Assembly (NCBI GenBank): GCA_013423325.1
Contig: BLJB01000059.1
Location: forward strand, 58,160 to 122,159
Origin: Usnea hakonensis
Taxonomy: Eukaryota; Ascomycota; Lecanoromycetes; Lecanorales; Parmeliaceae
DNA length: 64,000 bases
Direction: 5' to 3'
Below the pieces are notes generated by a model, which saw only the letters and a program-made list of their open reading frames with translations, had not been told where the DNA came from and ran no database searches. Positions 38,011 through 47,504 of this stretch are shown here, in pieces. Position 1 is the stretch's first letter. Each line of letters starts with the position of its first letter. Made by a program: the position numbers and the translations under genes.

Positions 38011-38032
38011 TCGGTCTCGGTCTCGGTCTCGG
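38011..38032. promoter_or_regulatory. Four direct CGG triplets at 6-bp spacing
   Basis: The 400-bp divergent promoter (37934-38333) contains TCGGTC repeated three times plus a fourth TCGG, placing CGG at 38012, 38018, 38024 and 38030. Zn2Cys6 proteins bind CGG triplets, so the adjacent regulator could bind here (inference); it may also be a simple microsatellite. Confidence 0.4.
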
Positions 38033-38333
38033 ACACGGGCGGGTTGGGTCTAGTCCCTTACTAGCGCGGGTCCCTTTTACGGCATTTCTGATTGGCCAGT
38101 AGGCCGAACTCTCCTTTTCGTAAAACTAAAATTGACATTATATTCTACATAAATAGCTTGGCCCCCATCGTGGAAGACCCATCAATTAGAATCCACTCAG
38201 CCACTAGAACGTTGTCCGTGGTTCCTGTAGAGAAGCAGAGCTCAAGACCTAAGTCAATGCTGTTATATCGCTGTTCGAACTAGACTTCTCGATTACCTTA
38301 CTTTAGAGACACACTCATCTTATTAATTTTCGA

Positions 38334-39506
38334 ATGGGGAAAAAGGTCGTCATTCTTGGTGCTGGCTGGGCCGGGCTACCACTCGCCCACAAATTGCTCA
38401 AGTACACTTTACCAAAAACCAAAGGTGGCTTGAAAGTCTTCCTCGTCTCACCCAACTCGCACTTCTACTGGAACGTTGCCGCCGTACGGGGAGTCATTCC
38501 TGGTGCTATTCCTGACGAGCAGCTGTTCCTCCCCATTGAACCAGGCTTTGCCCAACACTCTGCCGACAACTTCGAGTTCGTCCAGGGCAAAGCCAAGAAT
38601 CTTGATGTCGAGAGAAACACCGTTGAAGTGGCCAAAAATGATGGAAGCCGATGCTCTCTCCCCTATGACCAGTTGGTCATTGCAACCGGCTCCCAGATCC
38701 TCAGCAATTTGCCCTTCAAACCCGTCGGCACACATGAAGAGACCCTAGCGGCTCTGCATTCGCTCCAGAAGCAGATTGACGACGCAAAATCTATCGTAGT
38801 TGCGGGCGCTGGACCCACTGGCGTAGAAACAGCCGGCGAGCTGGCTGCTACTTACGGTAACAATAAGGATATCACTCTCATCATCAATGGAAAGCATGTC
38901 CTGCAATCGTCTCACGTTCTGCCAAGCGTTCACCAGGTAGTGGAAAGAGACCTGCAGAAGCTAGGTGTGAAATTGGTGTACAGTACACAGGTGAAGGGAG
39001 TGCAAATGACCCCAAAGGAAGGTCAAGTCGAAACTTCGCAGACGAGTCTCAGACTCTCGAATGGCTCCGATCTCATCGCCGACCTGTATCTCCCACTATT
39101 CGGGGTACAGGTCAATACTGATTTCCTCCCAAGGAATCTACTTGACTCCGCAGGAAACCTTGATCAGGATAAGACCATGCGTGTACAAGGGACAAAGAAT
39201 GTATGGGCAGTCGGAGACGTAGGAAGCATCGAGACGAAGCAACTTACTGTGACGGATGCGCAGATCATCCATCTGTCGGCCGCTCTGGATTCCGTTCTGA
39301 CTGGGGACGATCGACAGGTCAGGGAATACAAGCCGTCGAGTAAGAAGATGATATTTATCACTATGGGCAAGAAGCACGCCATAGGGCAAATAGGCGGATG
39401 GAAGCTTTGGGGCTGGATAGTATCATATGTCAAAGGCAGGATGCTCTTTGTTGACACTGCTCAAGGGTACGTGGGTGGAAAACATCTGAGACATGCGTCA
39501 ATGTAA
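38334..39506 (+). CDS. FSP1/AIF-like FAD-dependent NAD(P)H oxidoreductase
   Basis: Intronless, 390 residues, length typical of AIFM2/AMID-type flavoproteins. It shows the FAD Rossmann motif VVILGAGWAGLPLA (5-18), the ATGS strand (QLVIATGS), the second Rossmann motif VVAGAGPTGVETAGELA for NAD(P)H and the FAD-binding VWAVGDVGS near residue 290. No mitochondrial presequence or signal peptide, and a C-terminal amphipathic part (GWKLWGWIVSYVKGRMLFVD) may associate with membranes. In animals such enzymes reduce ubiquinone; in fungi homologues are implicated in quinone reduction and cell death, but the substrate here is not readable from sequence. Confidence 0.88.
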   Translation: MGKKVVILGAGWAGLPLAHKLLKYTLPKTKGGLKVFLVSPNSHFYWNVAAVRGVIPGAIPDEQLFLPIEPGFAQHSADNFEFVQGKAKNLDVERNTVEVAKNDGSRCSLPYDQLVIATGSQILSNLPFKPVGTHEETLAALHSLQKQIDDAKSIVVAGAGPTGVETAGELAATYGNNKDITLIINGKHVLQSSHVLPSVHQVVERDLQKLGVKLVYSTQVKGVQMTPKEGQVETSQTSLRLSNGSDLIADLYLPLFGVQVNTDFLPRNLLDSAGNLDQDKTMRVQGTKNVWAVGDVGSIETKQLTVTDAQIIHLSAALDSVLTGDDRQVREYKPSSKKMIFITMGKKHAIGQIGGWKLWGWIVSYVKGRMLFVDTAQGYVGGKHLRHASM

Positions 39507-40444
39507 AATGGCAAGCGTACCACGCAACAGGTTGTCTTGTGCCAGGAGAATTTGAGAGTTGACGTTGACAGCTTGTTGGCTTGATATCGTTCATGAGCGT
39601 CGTTATCTTGATCGAATGCTCAGGTAGCTTGAACCATACAGGAAGACCTAAGTAGTCAGCACATAGCGGACGTCTTGTAAAAGCCATGAAAAGGACTCAT
39701 CTGTTCGGATCTTTGAACGCGGCCGCGCTGTTAGTCCGACAAGGAGGGTCTCTTCTCTGCTGAGTATTTCCTCCACAAGTTGGCCTCATGGCATGTGCCC
39801 AAAGGCTAGCTTGATGTGTCCCATTTCTCCACTTCTTTCTGCTGTGCCAAGAGAACCTGATAAGCGGAGCAACAAGCATACCCTCTTCTTCGTAGGACCC
39901 AAGGGGCTAAACGGGAACGTTTACCATACTGACATACTCGTACCTTGACGACCGCGAGCATAAGCTCGACTTCAGGACCAGTTGCTGCTGTACCTGCGTT
40001 AACGCCGACAGACGACGGTACAGAGCAGACGGCTACTCTGCGGAATATAAGGACGTTATCCAAGAAGGAGTATCAAAGCAGGCTCGTTTGATAGTGTTGT
40101 GATGTTCGACCCAATCAGCACTGGAAACCAACGGGTGACAAGGATTACATAAAGATCGGCGGAGTCAGCCTAATGCAGCTTAGGCCCCTTTAGCGACATA
40201 AGGTACGTTGTTACATCACCGGAGGTGGGGGTAGTGTCAGCAAGAGGACTTGAAATTAAGATCCATGGCTGACACCAATTCTCCAACTACACCGTGATGT
40301 GAAGCTCTCTCTATTGACCATCTCACAATTGGCCCTCCCATGCCTATCTAGTCGCGATAGTCCTCAATAGACGACAGCCACGAACGACTGACGGCAAGGC
40401 TGTCGAATAACGACAAGGCTGTACATACCTAGACTGCCGTAAGG
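39507..40444. other. Intergenic, no gene seen
   Basis: 3' region of the oxidoreductase and promoter of the HeLo-like gene. Contains an AAGGTAC word near 40200. No coding frame supported. Confidence 0.5.
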
Positions 40445-42092
40445 ATGGCTGCAGCGGCTGTGGGTCTTGCTGCATCGCTCAGCTCATTGGTAGCCACTGC
40501 GTATTCATCATGTCAGAAGTTGGACAGCACTTTCCAAGGAGCTCGCAATGCACCGAAGCATATCAAAGCACTCTCGAGCGACTTGGAAGACTTCTACCTT
40601 GTTCTAGGAACACTGCAAGCACTTCTCGACGATGAAGAGCTCTCACCCGGCGTCACTACACAGGCTACGTCCTTGAATCTGTGTAAAGTGCTCGAGAACT
40701 GCATTTCGGTCTTTAAAAGCATTAAAGTCATTGCGTCGGAGTATCAACTTGCTCATAAGAGGTCAGAATTAGGGACCTGGCAGCGTCTGAAGTGGACATT
40801 TAAAGAATCGGAAATCGAAAATTTTAGGAAAGATCTGATGGGTTGCAAAGCAACATTCAATATGTCGATATCCGTGGCTAATTTGTGAGTCTCTGCCACG
40901 GAATCCTTGAGTCGAGCTGACGGACTCCAGCTATAATACGCGCGCAATAGCGACGAACAATGCCAGGATGGAGGCAGACTTCACAGCCCACCTAGAAGAG
41001 CTCGAAAAGCTTCCAGATATCATCCAGCAAAAATTGGAGGATATCAGGGTCGCTCAAATTCCTCAAGCGCCGCCGCACGGAGCTATAGAAAGAGCAAGCA
41101 TCAAAGTCGACTATAACTTTGCGCTCAGGCACTATATGGATGGTGCAGAGTCCATATGTTCGGAAATGTTGACGCCGAGCGAGCCTAGTCCTCAAGTCAG
41201 CTCCTTTGATCCTACAAGCTGCATCACGACGTCCAAGTTCGACACGGCACCAATGTCTGCTATATCTGGCGATGAAGCAGATCAAACGCCAAGACGGTGC
41301 ACTCAGGTCCTGGTGCGACACGTTGGTTTGTACAAAACGATAACACTGCAGACAAAGCCTGAGGACACCATCGAAACGATCAAGATCCTCGTCCGACAGA
41401 AGATTGGGATGCCGAAGGCGCAATTCGATCTCCTCTACTCCTCCCGTATTCTGCGTCTGCGCGATTGGTCTTTAGAGGAGTATAATATACCTCATGATGC
41501 TACACTGACTTGTGTCTCATTCAGAGCAGGGCGGCCAGCTGCTGTGAACCCGCCACTTGCTAAATCCATTGTCCCTGGGCGATTTGTAGTCCTCATCACT
41601 GATGTAAAACGATTTTCTCTGTCATATTCCCAAAGGGACCGTTTGATCAACGTACCTTCTAATGCCACGATCTCCGATCTTAAATACCAATACACGGATG
41701 CCTTGGGTGGAAATTGGACTACAAAGGACGTTGTACTGTTGTGGAACGGACACAACCTTGACGACCACACCGTAGTATCGACCATAGGTGTCGACGAAGA
41801 AGATCCGGTGCTCCATGCATTACTCAGATATGACGAGGTCGCATTGAATTGGGTGGAAGAAATCGCAAAAGCAGTCGGAATCACAGCCTATCAAAGCATG
41901 CGGCAAGCGGACAATAAACGCTCAATGCACACAATTGAATGGACGGATGTATCAAGGAATCGTGCCAAGTTGGAGCGGAACGCGGGGAAGCTCACCTCAA
42001 GCTCCAGCTTAGATGCGGTTCTGGCAATTTCCAGAGGAATCCCACATTGCTCATTTGCGGATAGGACGATCTGGTATGTCAAATATGCCTAG
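40445..42092 (+). CDS. HeLo-like N-terminal domain fused to two ubiquitin-like domains
   Basis: Two exons, 40445-40884 and 40931-42092; 533 residues. Residues 1-150 match the fungal N-terminal domain of STAND proteins (PigL_N/HeLo-like type): hydrophobic start AAAAVGLAASLSSLVATAY, APKHIKALSSDLEDFYLVL, and the diagnostic RLKWTFKESEIENFRKDLMG. After a linker, residues about 270-349 form a ubiquitin-like fold (VLVRHVGLYKTITLQTKPED, then TIETIKILVRQKIGMP and EEYNIPHDATLTCVSF), and about 362-444 a second, divergent one (ISDLKYQYTDALGGNW). HeLo-like domains normally head NLRs and cell-death executors; here ubiquitin-like modules replace the NTPase. No Gly-Gly processing site seen. The true C terminus may be longer (see 42093-42718). 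Confidence 0.75.
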
Positions 42093-42718
42093 CATGCGAG
42101 CTCCTCCGGATCTCACCTCTTCCATCTGGGCACACCATACCAGACTTTCATTCTGTCTCTTGGTTAGAGTACCTGATCTCAGTTTCAAGAAAAGAAGGAC
42201 CTCCCAGGAAATCTTCTTCCTCAAGAGTATCTGCCAATGTGACATGCTTCGCCTCCCTCAAACGGCTCCGAGGACATCCGAATTCTATGGTATAGCACCG
42301 AGCAGAATCATTTTTGGGAAGTGAGGGTCCTGAAGCCCAACATATTGGAGATAGATCGCGTGTTTGCCGTTTTACCAACCATTAATGAAAAAGTAAAGAT
42401 TTTTAAGAAGAAAACAGCACCTTTAAAAATCTCGAACGGAAGTAGCGCCTTCTCAGTAGCAAAGAACGACAAGATTGTTATTAGATCAAGAACCAGGGTT
42501 TTAAATTGAGGCGTCTAGGTGACATTGACAAGATCAGCTTCTGAAGTCAATTAGCCCGCCGTTGCTCTGTTTAGGCACAATGGAAGACGTGGATAAAGAC
42601 CGACGCGGATGAATGGGAACATACCAACTTTCTTGTGTGAACTCGAGCAGAATGAAGCCGCATGAGTCTGACCCCACGAACTCTTCAAGGAGATATAGAA
42701 GTAGCGACAGCTCGTCTC
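42093..42718. other. Downstream sequence with coding-like open frames
   Basis: An open frame ending at 42509 reads FWEVRVLKPNILEIDRVFAV and onward for about 60 residues in good composition but has no start, so it may be a 3' exon of the HeLo-like gene or a relic. A GTATGT sits at 42073, just before the called stop, and could be a donor. I could not find a fully convincing splice path. Confidence 0.35.
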
Positions 42719-43909
42719 TTAGCGATCTAGTACCTTCCACTCAATAGCTACCATGTAAGACTCATGTAGCGCCGGCGCTTCCCACGTAGGTCCTCTGATA
42801 CCCACCATGCATCCCACTTCGACCATTGCCTCGCCAATTCCATGCCCCACCAGCATCCATCTCTTTGCATTGCTTCTTTCCCGGACAAGTACCATTCCAT
42901 CATTCGGATACTCTACCCGACAGTCACCGACTCTGAAAGATGTATCCCAAAGTTCTTCTTCGCCTCTTCTTGCATGAGCTCGGTTGTGCGCCTCTTGTGA
43001 TGTCTCAACGATCCAATCTCTAACAGTAGATGCAAGTCCGCCAGGGACATACTTCTGACCTTTGCGGTGAGGGGAGAAGAAGGCTGGAGTTGTGGCTGGA
43101 GGAGTTGGGGAGCGTGGTGGAAGAATAAGGGGAGGTCTTGAAGGTATTGGTGGGGAGTCTGTAGGCTTAGACGTTGGAAGGACAAAACGTGGCCTTGCGT
43201 ATGAGTTTATGTCGCTGTGAGGGACTGCTTCATTATCATCCTCCTCTATCGTGGGATATGGAGGCGTTGTGGGAGGCGGCGATGGAGAAGAAGAGTCGGA
43301 GGAGATGACAACTGCCTCTGCAGGATTTGGTCGGCGGCGCTTCGATGTTGGCTGCGTAGGAAGAGCAAATGGGTGTCTATCACTCCCAAAATTCTCCGGC
43401 TCCTCCTCATGGAATCCTGTCTCCTCGATATCTTCCCAATTCCTGTTTGGTTTTGCGCCAGCCAAGTGGGGCCTTCTGGAGGAATGGAGTACCTGTTGTG
43501 TTGCTGCGGTCGCATTCTCAGTTGTGGGCTTTTGGGTAGAACTAAAGTTGAATCTAGGCGCAGGCGTGAATTGCTGAGAAAGTGTCGATTGAGAAGCTCC
43601 ATGCTGAAAGCGAAGAGATGAAGATGATCTTGATGGGGGATTGGCTGGCTTGGACGTGACGAAGCGGTGGGGTGAAGGTGTCTGAGCGGTCAGCCCAAGC
43701 TGGCTACAGTGCGAAATGTCAGCGAGCTTACAACTGGAGGTGGCGCCATCACCCCTGGATGTGTTTCTATCACATGGTCGTTGCGGTTTGGGTTCGGTGA
43801 TCGTCGCCCTCTTCAGCCCTACAGCAGTACCTAAGTCGGCACCAAAAGTCCTGCCACAAAGCCCTAACCCTATCTTCGGAAGACGACCCCAGATTTGGGT
43901 GGAGAGCAT
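42719..43909 (-). CDS. Proline-rich protein of unknown function; start lies in a MITE relic
   Basis: One open frame, which extends 5' to 43987. The only in-frame ATG is at 43909, giving 396 residues. The first 28 or so residues (MLSTQIWGRLPKIGLGL...) come from a degenerate MITE. The middle is Ser/Pro/Thr-rich and disordered with KRRRPN, a likely nuclear localisation signal. The C-terminal 115 residues look folded and conserved: KYVPGGLASTVRDWIVETSQ, then SFRVGDCRVEYPNDGMVLV and EAMVEVGCMVGIRGPTWE. I do not recognise the domain. An alternative is an unrecognised spliced 5' exon that skips the MITE; a GTAAGC...TAG stretch near 43700 is too short (28 nt) to be a normal intron. Confidence 0.65.
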   Translation of the reverse strand: MLSTQIWGRLPKIGLGLCGRTFGADLGTAVGLKRATITEPKPQRPCDRNTSRGDGATSSCKLADISHCSQLGLTAQTPSPHRFVTSKPANPPSRSSSSLRFQHGASQSTLSQQFTPAPRFNFSSTQKPTTENATAATQQVLHSSRRPHLAGAKPNRNWEDIEETGFHEEEPENFGSDRHPFALPTQPTSKRRRPNPAEAVVISSDSSSPSPPPTTPPYPTIEEDDNEAVPHSDINSYARPRFVLPTSKPTDSPPIPSRPPLILPPRSPTPPATTPAFFSPHRKGQKYVPGGLASTVRDWIVETSQEAHNRAHARRGEEELWDTSFRVGDCRVEYPNDGMVLVRERSNAKRWMLVGHGIGEAMVEVGCMVGIRGPTWEAPALHESYMVAIEWKVLDR

Positions 43910-43951
43910 TATCCGAAGAGTCTTTGAAACGACTATTGCACCGTCACACAC
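43828..43951. mobile_element. Degenerate third copy of the TA-flanked MITE
   Basis: In reverse orientation to the copies at 52581 and 56872 it shares GGCACCAAAAGTCCTG, AGCCCTAACCCTA, TCTTCGGAAGACG and GAGCATTATCCGAAGAGTCTT in the same order. The left inverted repeat is partly preserved, the right one is largely lost after 43925. It overlaps the start of the minus-strand gene. Confidence 0.75.
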
Positions 43952-44140
43952 GCTTACAACATTATCTCGATATGATAACTGATACACTGATCATAAAATT
44001 CAAATCTAGCGCTCACCCTATCCAGTCCACTGGTTGGTAAACCTTGCATCGAGATTTCAGTAATCAGCTTGGGGTAAGTACTTGTGTACGCACATCCAGT
44101 AGCGAAAACTCAAGGTTGACAGTCTAGACAACTAAAGAAG

Positions 44141-44782
44141 ATGCCCACAATTCTCACCACGCTTCCTCTGGAAGTCCGCAATGAAATTTACAAATTTGTC
44201 TTCGATCACGACCATTTGTCACCTCATGCAAATTGGGGCCCGTGCAAATCCTTTCGATTCGAGCTTGGTCATGGTAGCCCTTGGCCTTTGGCCAACGACG
44301 TTCTCGCGCAACAAATCCTTGCACTTTTGTCTGTCAGCCAGCAAGTCTCGGATGAAGCAGCGGCTTACTTCTACGGCAAGACAGTCTTCTACGGCAATTG
44401 GCCTCTGATTGCAGCTTTTGTCAAAGGTATTGGCGCTCAGCGTAGGAACATGATCAGAAGAATAGAAATCGACTGTGAAAAATCATCGTTCAAAGATGAC
44501 GAGAACTTTGAAATGCTGGCCGAATTAGCAAGCCTCCGAACGGTGCACTTATGTGCCATCTCGAAGGATTTTACGCCCCTACAGAATGACACTATTCCAG
44601 GATGCATCTTAGGTCTTGTTGGGAAAGTTGACATTGATATCACTGTCTACACATATGGCGAATATCTGAGCGACACTATACCACCAGGTCAACAGCATTA
44701 CAGGGAAGAATACACCTGGAGCTGTGCTAGGAACACTGCTCAATGGACTTGTGGAGAGTCTATCCGATGCACAGCTCCATAG
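44141..44782 (+). CDS. DUF7730/F-box-like fungal protein, 213 residues
   Basis: Single exon starting TTLPLEVRNEIYKFVFD, the same opening motif as the gene at 5730-6665, followed by LLSVSQQVSDEAAAYFYGKT, the second hallmark of this family. The rest contains helices (AFVKGIGAQRRNMIRRIEID) and leucine-rich strands (MLAELASLRTVHLCAI) as in F-box-like proteins. It is about 100 residues shorter than its relative. Such genes are numerous and fast-evolving in filamentous fungi. Function unknown. Confidence 0.7.
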   Translation: MPTILTTLPLEVRNEIYKFVFDHDHLSPHANWGPCKSFRFELGHGSPWPLANDVLAQQILALLSVSQQVSDEAAAYFYGKTVFYGNWPLIAAFVKGIGAQRRNMIRRIEIDCEKSSFKDDENFEMLAELASLRTVHLCAISKDFTPLQNDTIPGCILGLVGKVDIDITVYTYGEYLSDTIPPGQQHYREEYTWSCARNTAQWTCGESIRCTAP

Positions 44783-46391
44783 ACCCCAAGAAGTTCTAGC
44801 TAGGTAGGATGGGTCACTCTGCGGCCAGGGAAGCTCGGCTCTGAGCACATAGTCCTGGGGAGAGCGACAATTCTGCGCCTCTGGGCGCATGCGAACAGAA
44901 ACTTACTACAAGCTTCCCAATTCCGACACACCGTCTCAAAGCGAACGAAATACATACCAGAAATTATGGAAGATTGAGCTTTTGTGGTAGAAATGGAACG
45001 AATATGTCATACCATCTATTACCAACAGTGTCAAGACTCCTGCGCTACATTTACTCACCCGACATACGATGAATCTTTCAAAGTGACTGCCAATGAACGC
45101 AATACGAGGCATGTTGTTCTTTTCATCCCAATTGATTCGACCTTGTCCATCTTGTACCAACTACCCTTGCACCTTTGCCTTCCTCCTTTCCCAACTCACC
45201 CCAATCCAACTCATACACCAAACCCATCCTGCTCCAAGCATCGTTGAATGACTCCCCTCACCACCCTCACCACCCTACTCCCATCCCATCCCATCCCCCA
45301 TCAAACAAAGAACCCGCCCACAAAAAAATCTCATCATACACAGACCAAAGCGCCTACATCCTATCTACCTCAACCGCTGCTCCAAGCTGCTCTCACCAAC
45401 GAAGCCAACTCACTAAACCGGTTCTGGCCGACTTGTGCACCAAACCGGTCGCGACTGATATACCAGCTCTATACCCAAATTGGCGGTTGCATAGGGCGTA
45501 CCGGCTTGGTGGGAGCGGTGGAATCCGGCTTGGTGTAGAGCGATCGCACTAAGCCGGTCGCAGCCGGACGCACCCACCCGCGGTATAATTGGTGGAAGTG
45601 TGTTTGTTGTAAATCTGCCTGCGAGATGGTGCCGGTATTGGGGAGTGATGTGCGTACAGACTAGAGAATGGTTTATGTTTGCTAAGTGTTTGATGCGCTA
45701 GAAGGAGTGAGGTGTGAGAGATGGGATGGAATGGTTTTGAAGGAAAGGTCTTTATACTGGGGAGATTGGTATTTTGTGAGATGCAGTACTAAGGTAGGTT
45801 TTGATGGGAACCTGGAGACAGCAAGGCTGATGTGATTGGAAAGGATGATTTGAGTAGATCAGTGAGGAGGGGGTTCGTGAGTACGCCATTTTTGATGATG
45901 GTTATAGCTTTGCTATGAGATGGCTGGAAGATGCTCGAGGTAGGCATGACGATTGTTAGGTCTTTGGAAGGAGTGCTCGTCATCTACTAAGGAAGTGGTA
46001 CTGTGTTGGAGAGCGTAGACACATTCAAACGTACGTCAGGCGGAGACTTGCATTTTTTGAGAAGAACAGTCTTGTTGGGATGTCTTGTCTAGAATCTTAG
46101 GAATTTTGCTGTAGAGCTGCATTGAGAAGAATCCTGGATACAGACTGCGACCTGCTCTACTAGAATGCGGACACCTTGTGGTGCAGGGCTTTTGGCCCAG
46201 ATTATTGGCTGTAGGTAGACCCAAAATCTGCAGAAAGAGGTGCAGACGAAAATGCTGTTTCTTTCTAATGCGCAGAGCTCTCGGAACTGCTAGTACTCCA
46301 TCGTCGACTGCCTGTTTGATTCGGAATACATGCCCATACCTATTGTCCTAGAAGATTTGCTTCCATTCTTGTCGTGCCTGGAGAAGCTGTC
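44783..46391. other. Intergenic, no supported gene; repeat cluster inside
   Basis: Open frames at 45175-45552 are Pro/Thr/Ser-rich translations of C-rich DNA and overlap each other, so I do not call them. 45418-45565 carries the CCGGT motif cluster listed separately. Confidence 0.5.
45418..45565. repeat. Clustered CACCAAGCCGGT motifs in both orientations
   Basis: Forward copies CACCAAACCGGTCGC (about 45439-45453) and CACTAAGCCGGTCGC (about 45547-45561); reverse copies ACCGGCTTGGTG (about 45500-45511) and TCCGGCTTGGTG (about 45523-45534). All four share an AA(A/G)CCGG core within 125 bp. Could be a regulator-binding array or a decayed inverted-repeat element. Confidence 0.5.
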
Positions 46392-47179
46392 TCATTTGGC
46401 TGGTCTGCTGCAAACTATGGTAGAATTGTGTTTGTGTAACGAGCAATTGCAGATCCTTCGTGGGTCCAGATTCGCAATATTATGACTGTTACCGATCGTT
46501 TTGGTGTAATATAATGAGAGAGTGTACGTAAACTTGACTGCAAGATCGCCTCCTTCCCGAACCAGATTTTCGTATTCAGCGGTGAGCTCAGCTGGTTGAC
46601 TCGCAACAACAATCCATGCTGCGAGAGCCACCGAGAGATCGCGGAGTGAATCCACAGGACATGTACTCTGATAGGCATAGCGGAGGTACTGATGATCAAC
46701 AGATCTTGGTTTTGTACGACAAAATCGGAGGATGTGATCTGTGGCTTGATTCTGAAGATACTCCAAGCATAGCTTATTGGCCAAGACCGCGAGACCAAAA
46801 TAAGCCGGCAGCTCATCGTTTAAGCTTACTTTTTTCAGATGTGTACCGTACAGCCATGTAACGAAAAGCTCGAAGCTTTCAGCGTTGTCCTCGGGCAGGG
46901 ACAGCTCCTGCTGCTGCGCTTCTTTGAATTCACCCACAAAACAGGCTCTGAAGTAGTCAGACCGATTGCAGAGTAGGTCGCGATGTAGATGGAATTTCGT
47001 TCTTTCGGCCCCGACGAAGATGTCGACCATGGAATCAGTGAGGAATCTGAGCAGAGTCAAGTTGTGTAGCTTATCATGTTATTTTCCGGCCAGACTCACT
47101 GGCCAATTTTCTCGAGCTCGGGCGCGCAAAGCTCTTTGTCCAGATCTAAAATCTTATCAATACGGTGATCCTTTGCCAT
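46392..47179 (-). CDS. BTB/POZ domain protein, 244 residues
   Basis: Two exons, 47100-47179 and 46392-47046, in phase. The BTB fold begins DSMVDIFVGAERTKFHLHRD, with LLCNRSDYFRACFVGEFKEA and FELFVTWLYGTHL, matching the fungal BTB pattern 'H...L...S.YF...F...F.E'. The remainder is helical (AVLANKLCLEYLQNQATDHI) as in BTB-BACK-like tails. BTB proteins dimerise and often act as Cullin-3 adaptors, but small fungal members of this type are uncharacterised. The final 30 residues (CNCSLHKHNSTIVC) look less conserved. Confidence 0.82.
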
Positions 47180-47504
47180 GGTGTATTTTCACTGAATTGA
47201 CGCTTGAAAGTTGTTTGGGCAACAGGTCGAGGAAATGATAATTGAGAGAATCTGAATGTTGGCAGGATACCAGCGGGATGTGGTAAGGTTTGATGTAATG
47301 GTGAGCTGTCAATGGAATGTTTTCCCGCTAGTGGCGGCAGATATTCGAAGTCATGCGGGCAGTGAATTTTGTGGAATTTGTCCTCGGGCCATTCCAACCG
47401 ATGCTGACCAAAATCGCCTTGTGGCTAGATACCGTAGTTTACAAAATGATGCATCTAGTCGTACAGCTTTGAATACTCAGCAGAAACCCGGGTCCTTTGA
47501 CTGG
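47180..47504. other. Short intergenic region
   Basis: 325 bp between the BTB start and the PLD-like stop; both genes point left. No feature seen. Confidence 0.5.

Noticed and set aside
43700..43727. 28-nt GTAAGC...GTAG intron in the proline-rich gene
   Set aside because: Below the size of functional spliceosomal introns here; the frame is open without it.
45175..45552. Overlapping Pro/Ser/Thr-rich plus-strand frames
   Set aside because: Translations of low-complexity C-rich DNA in two frames at once; no start context or family.
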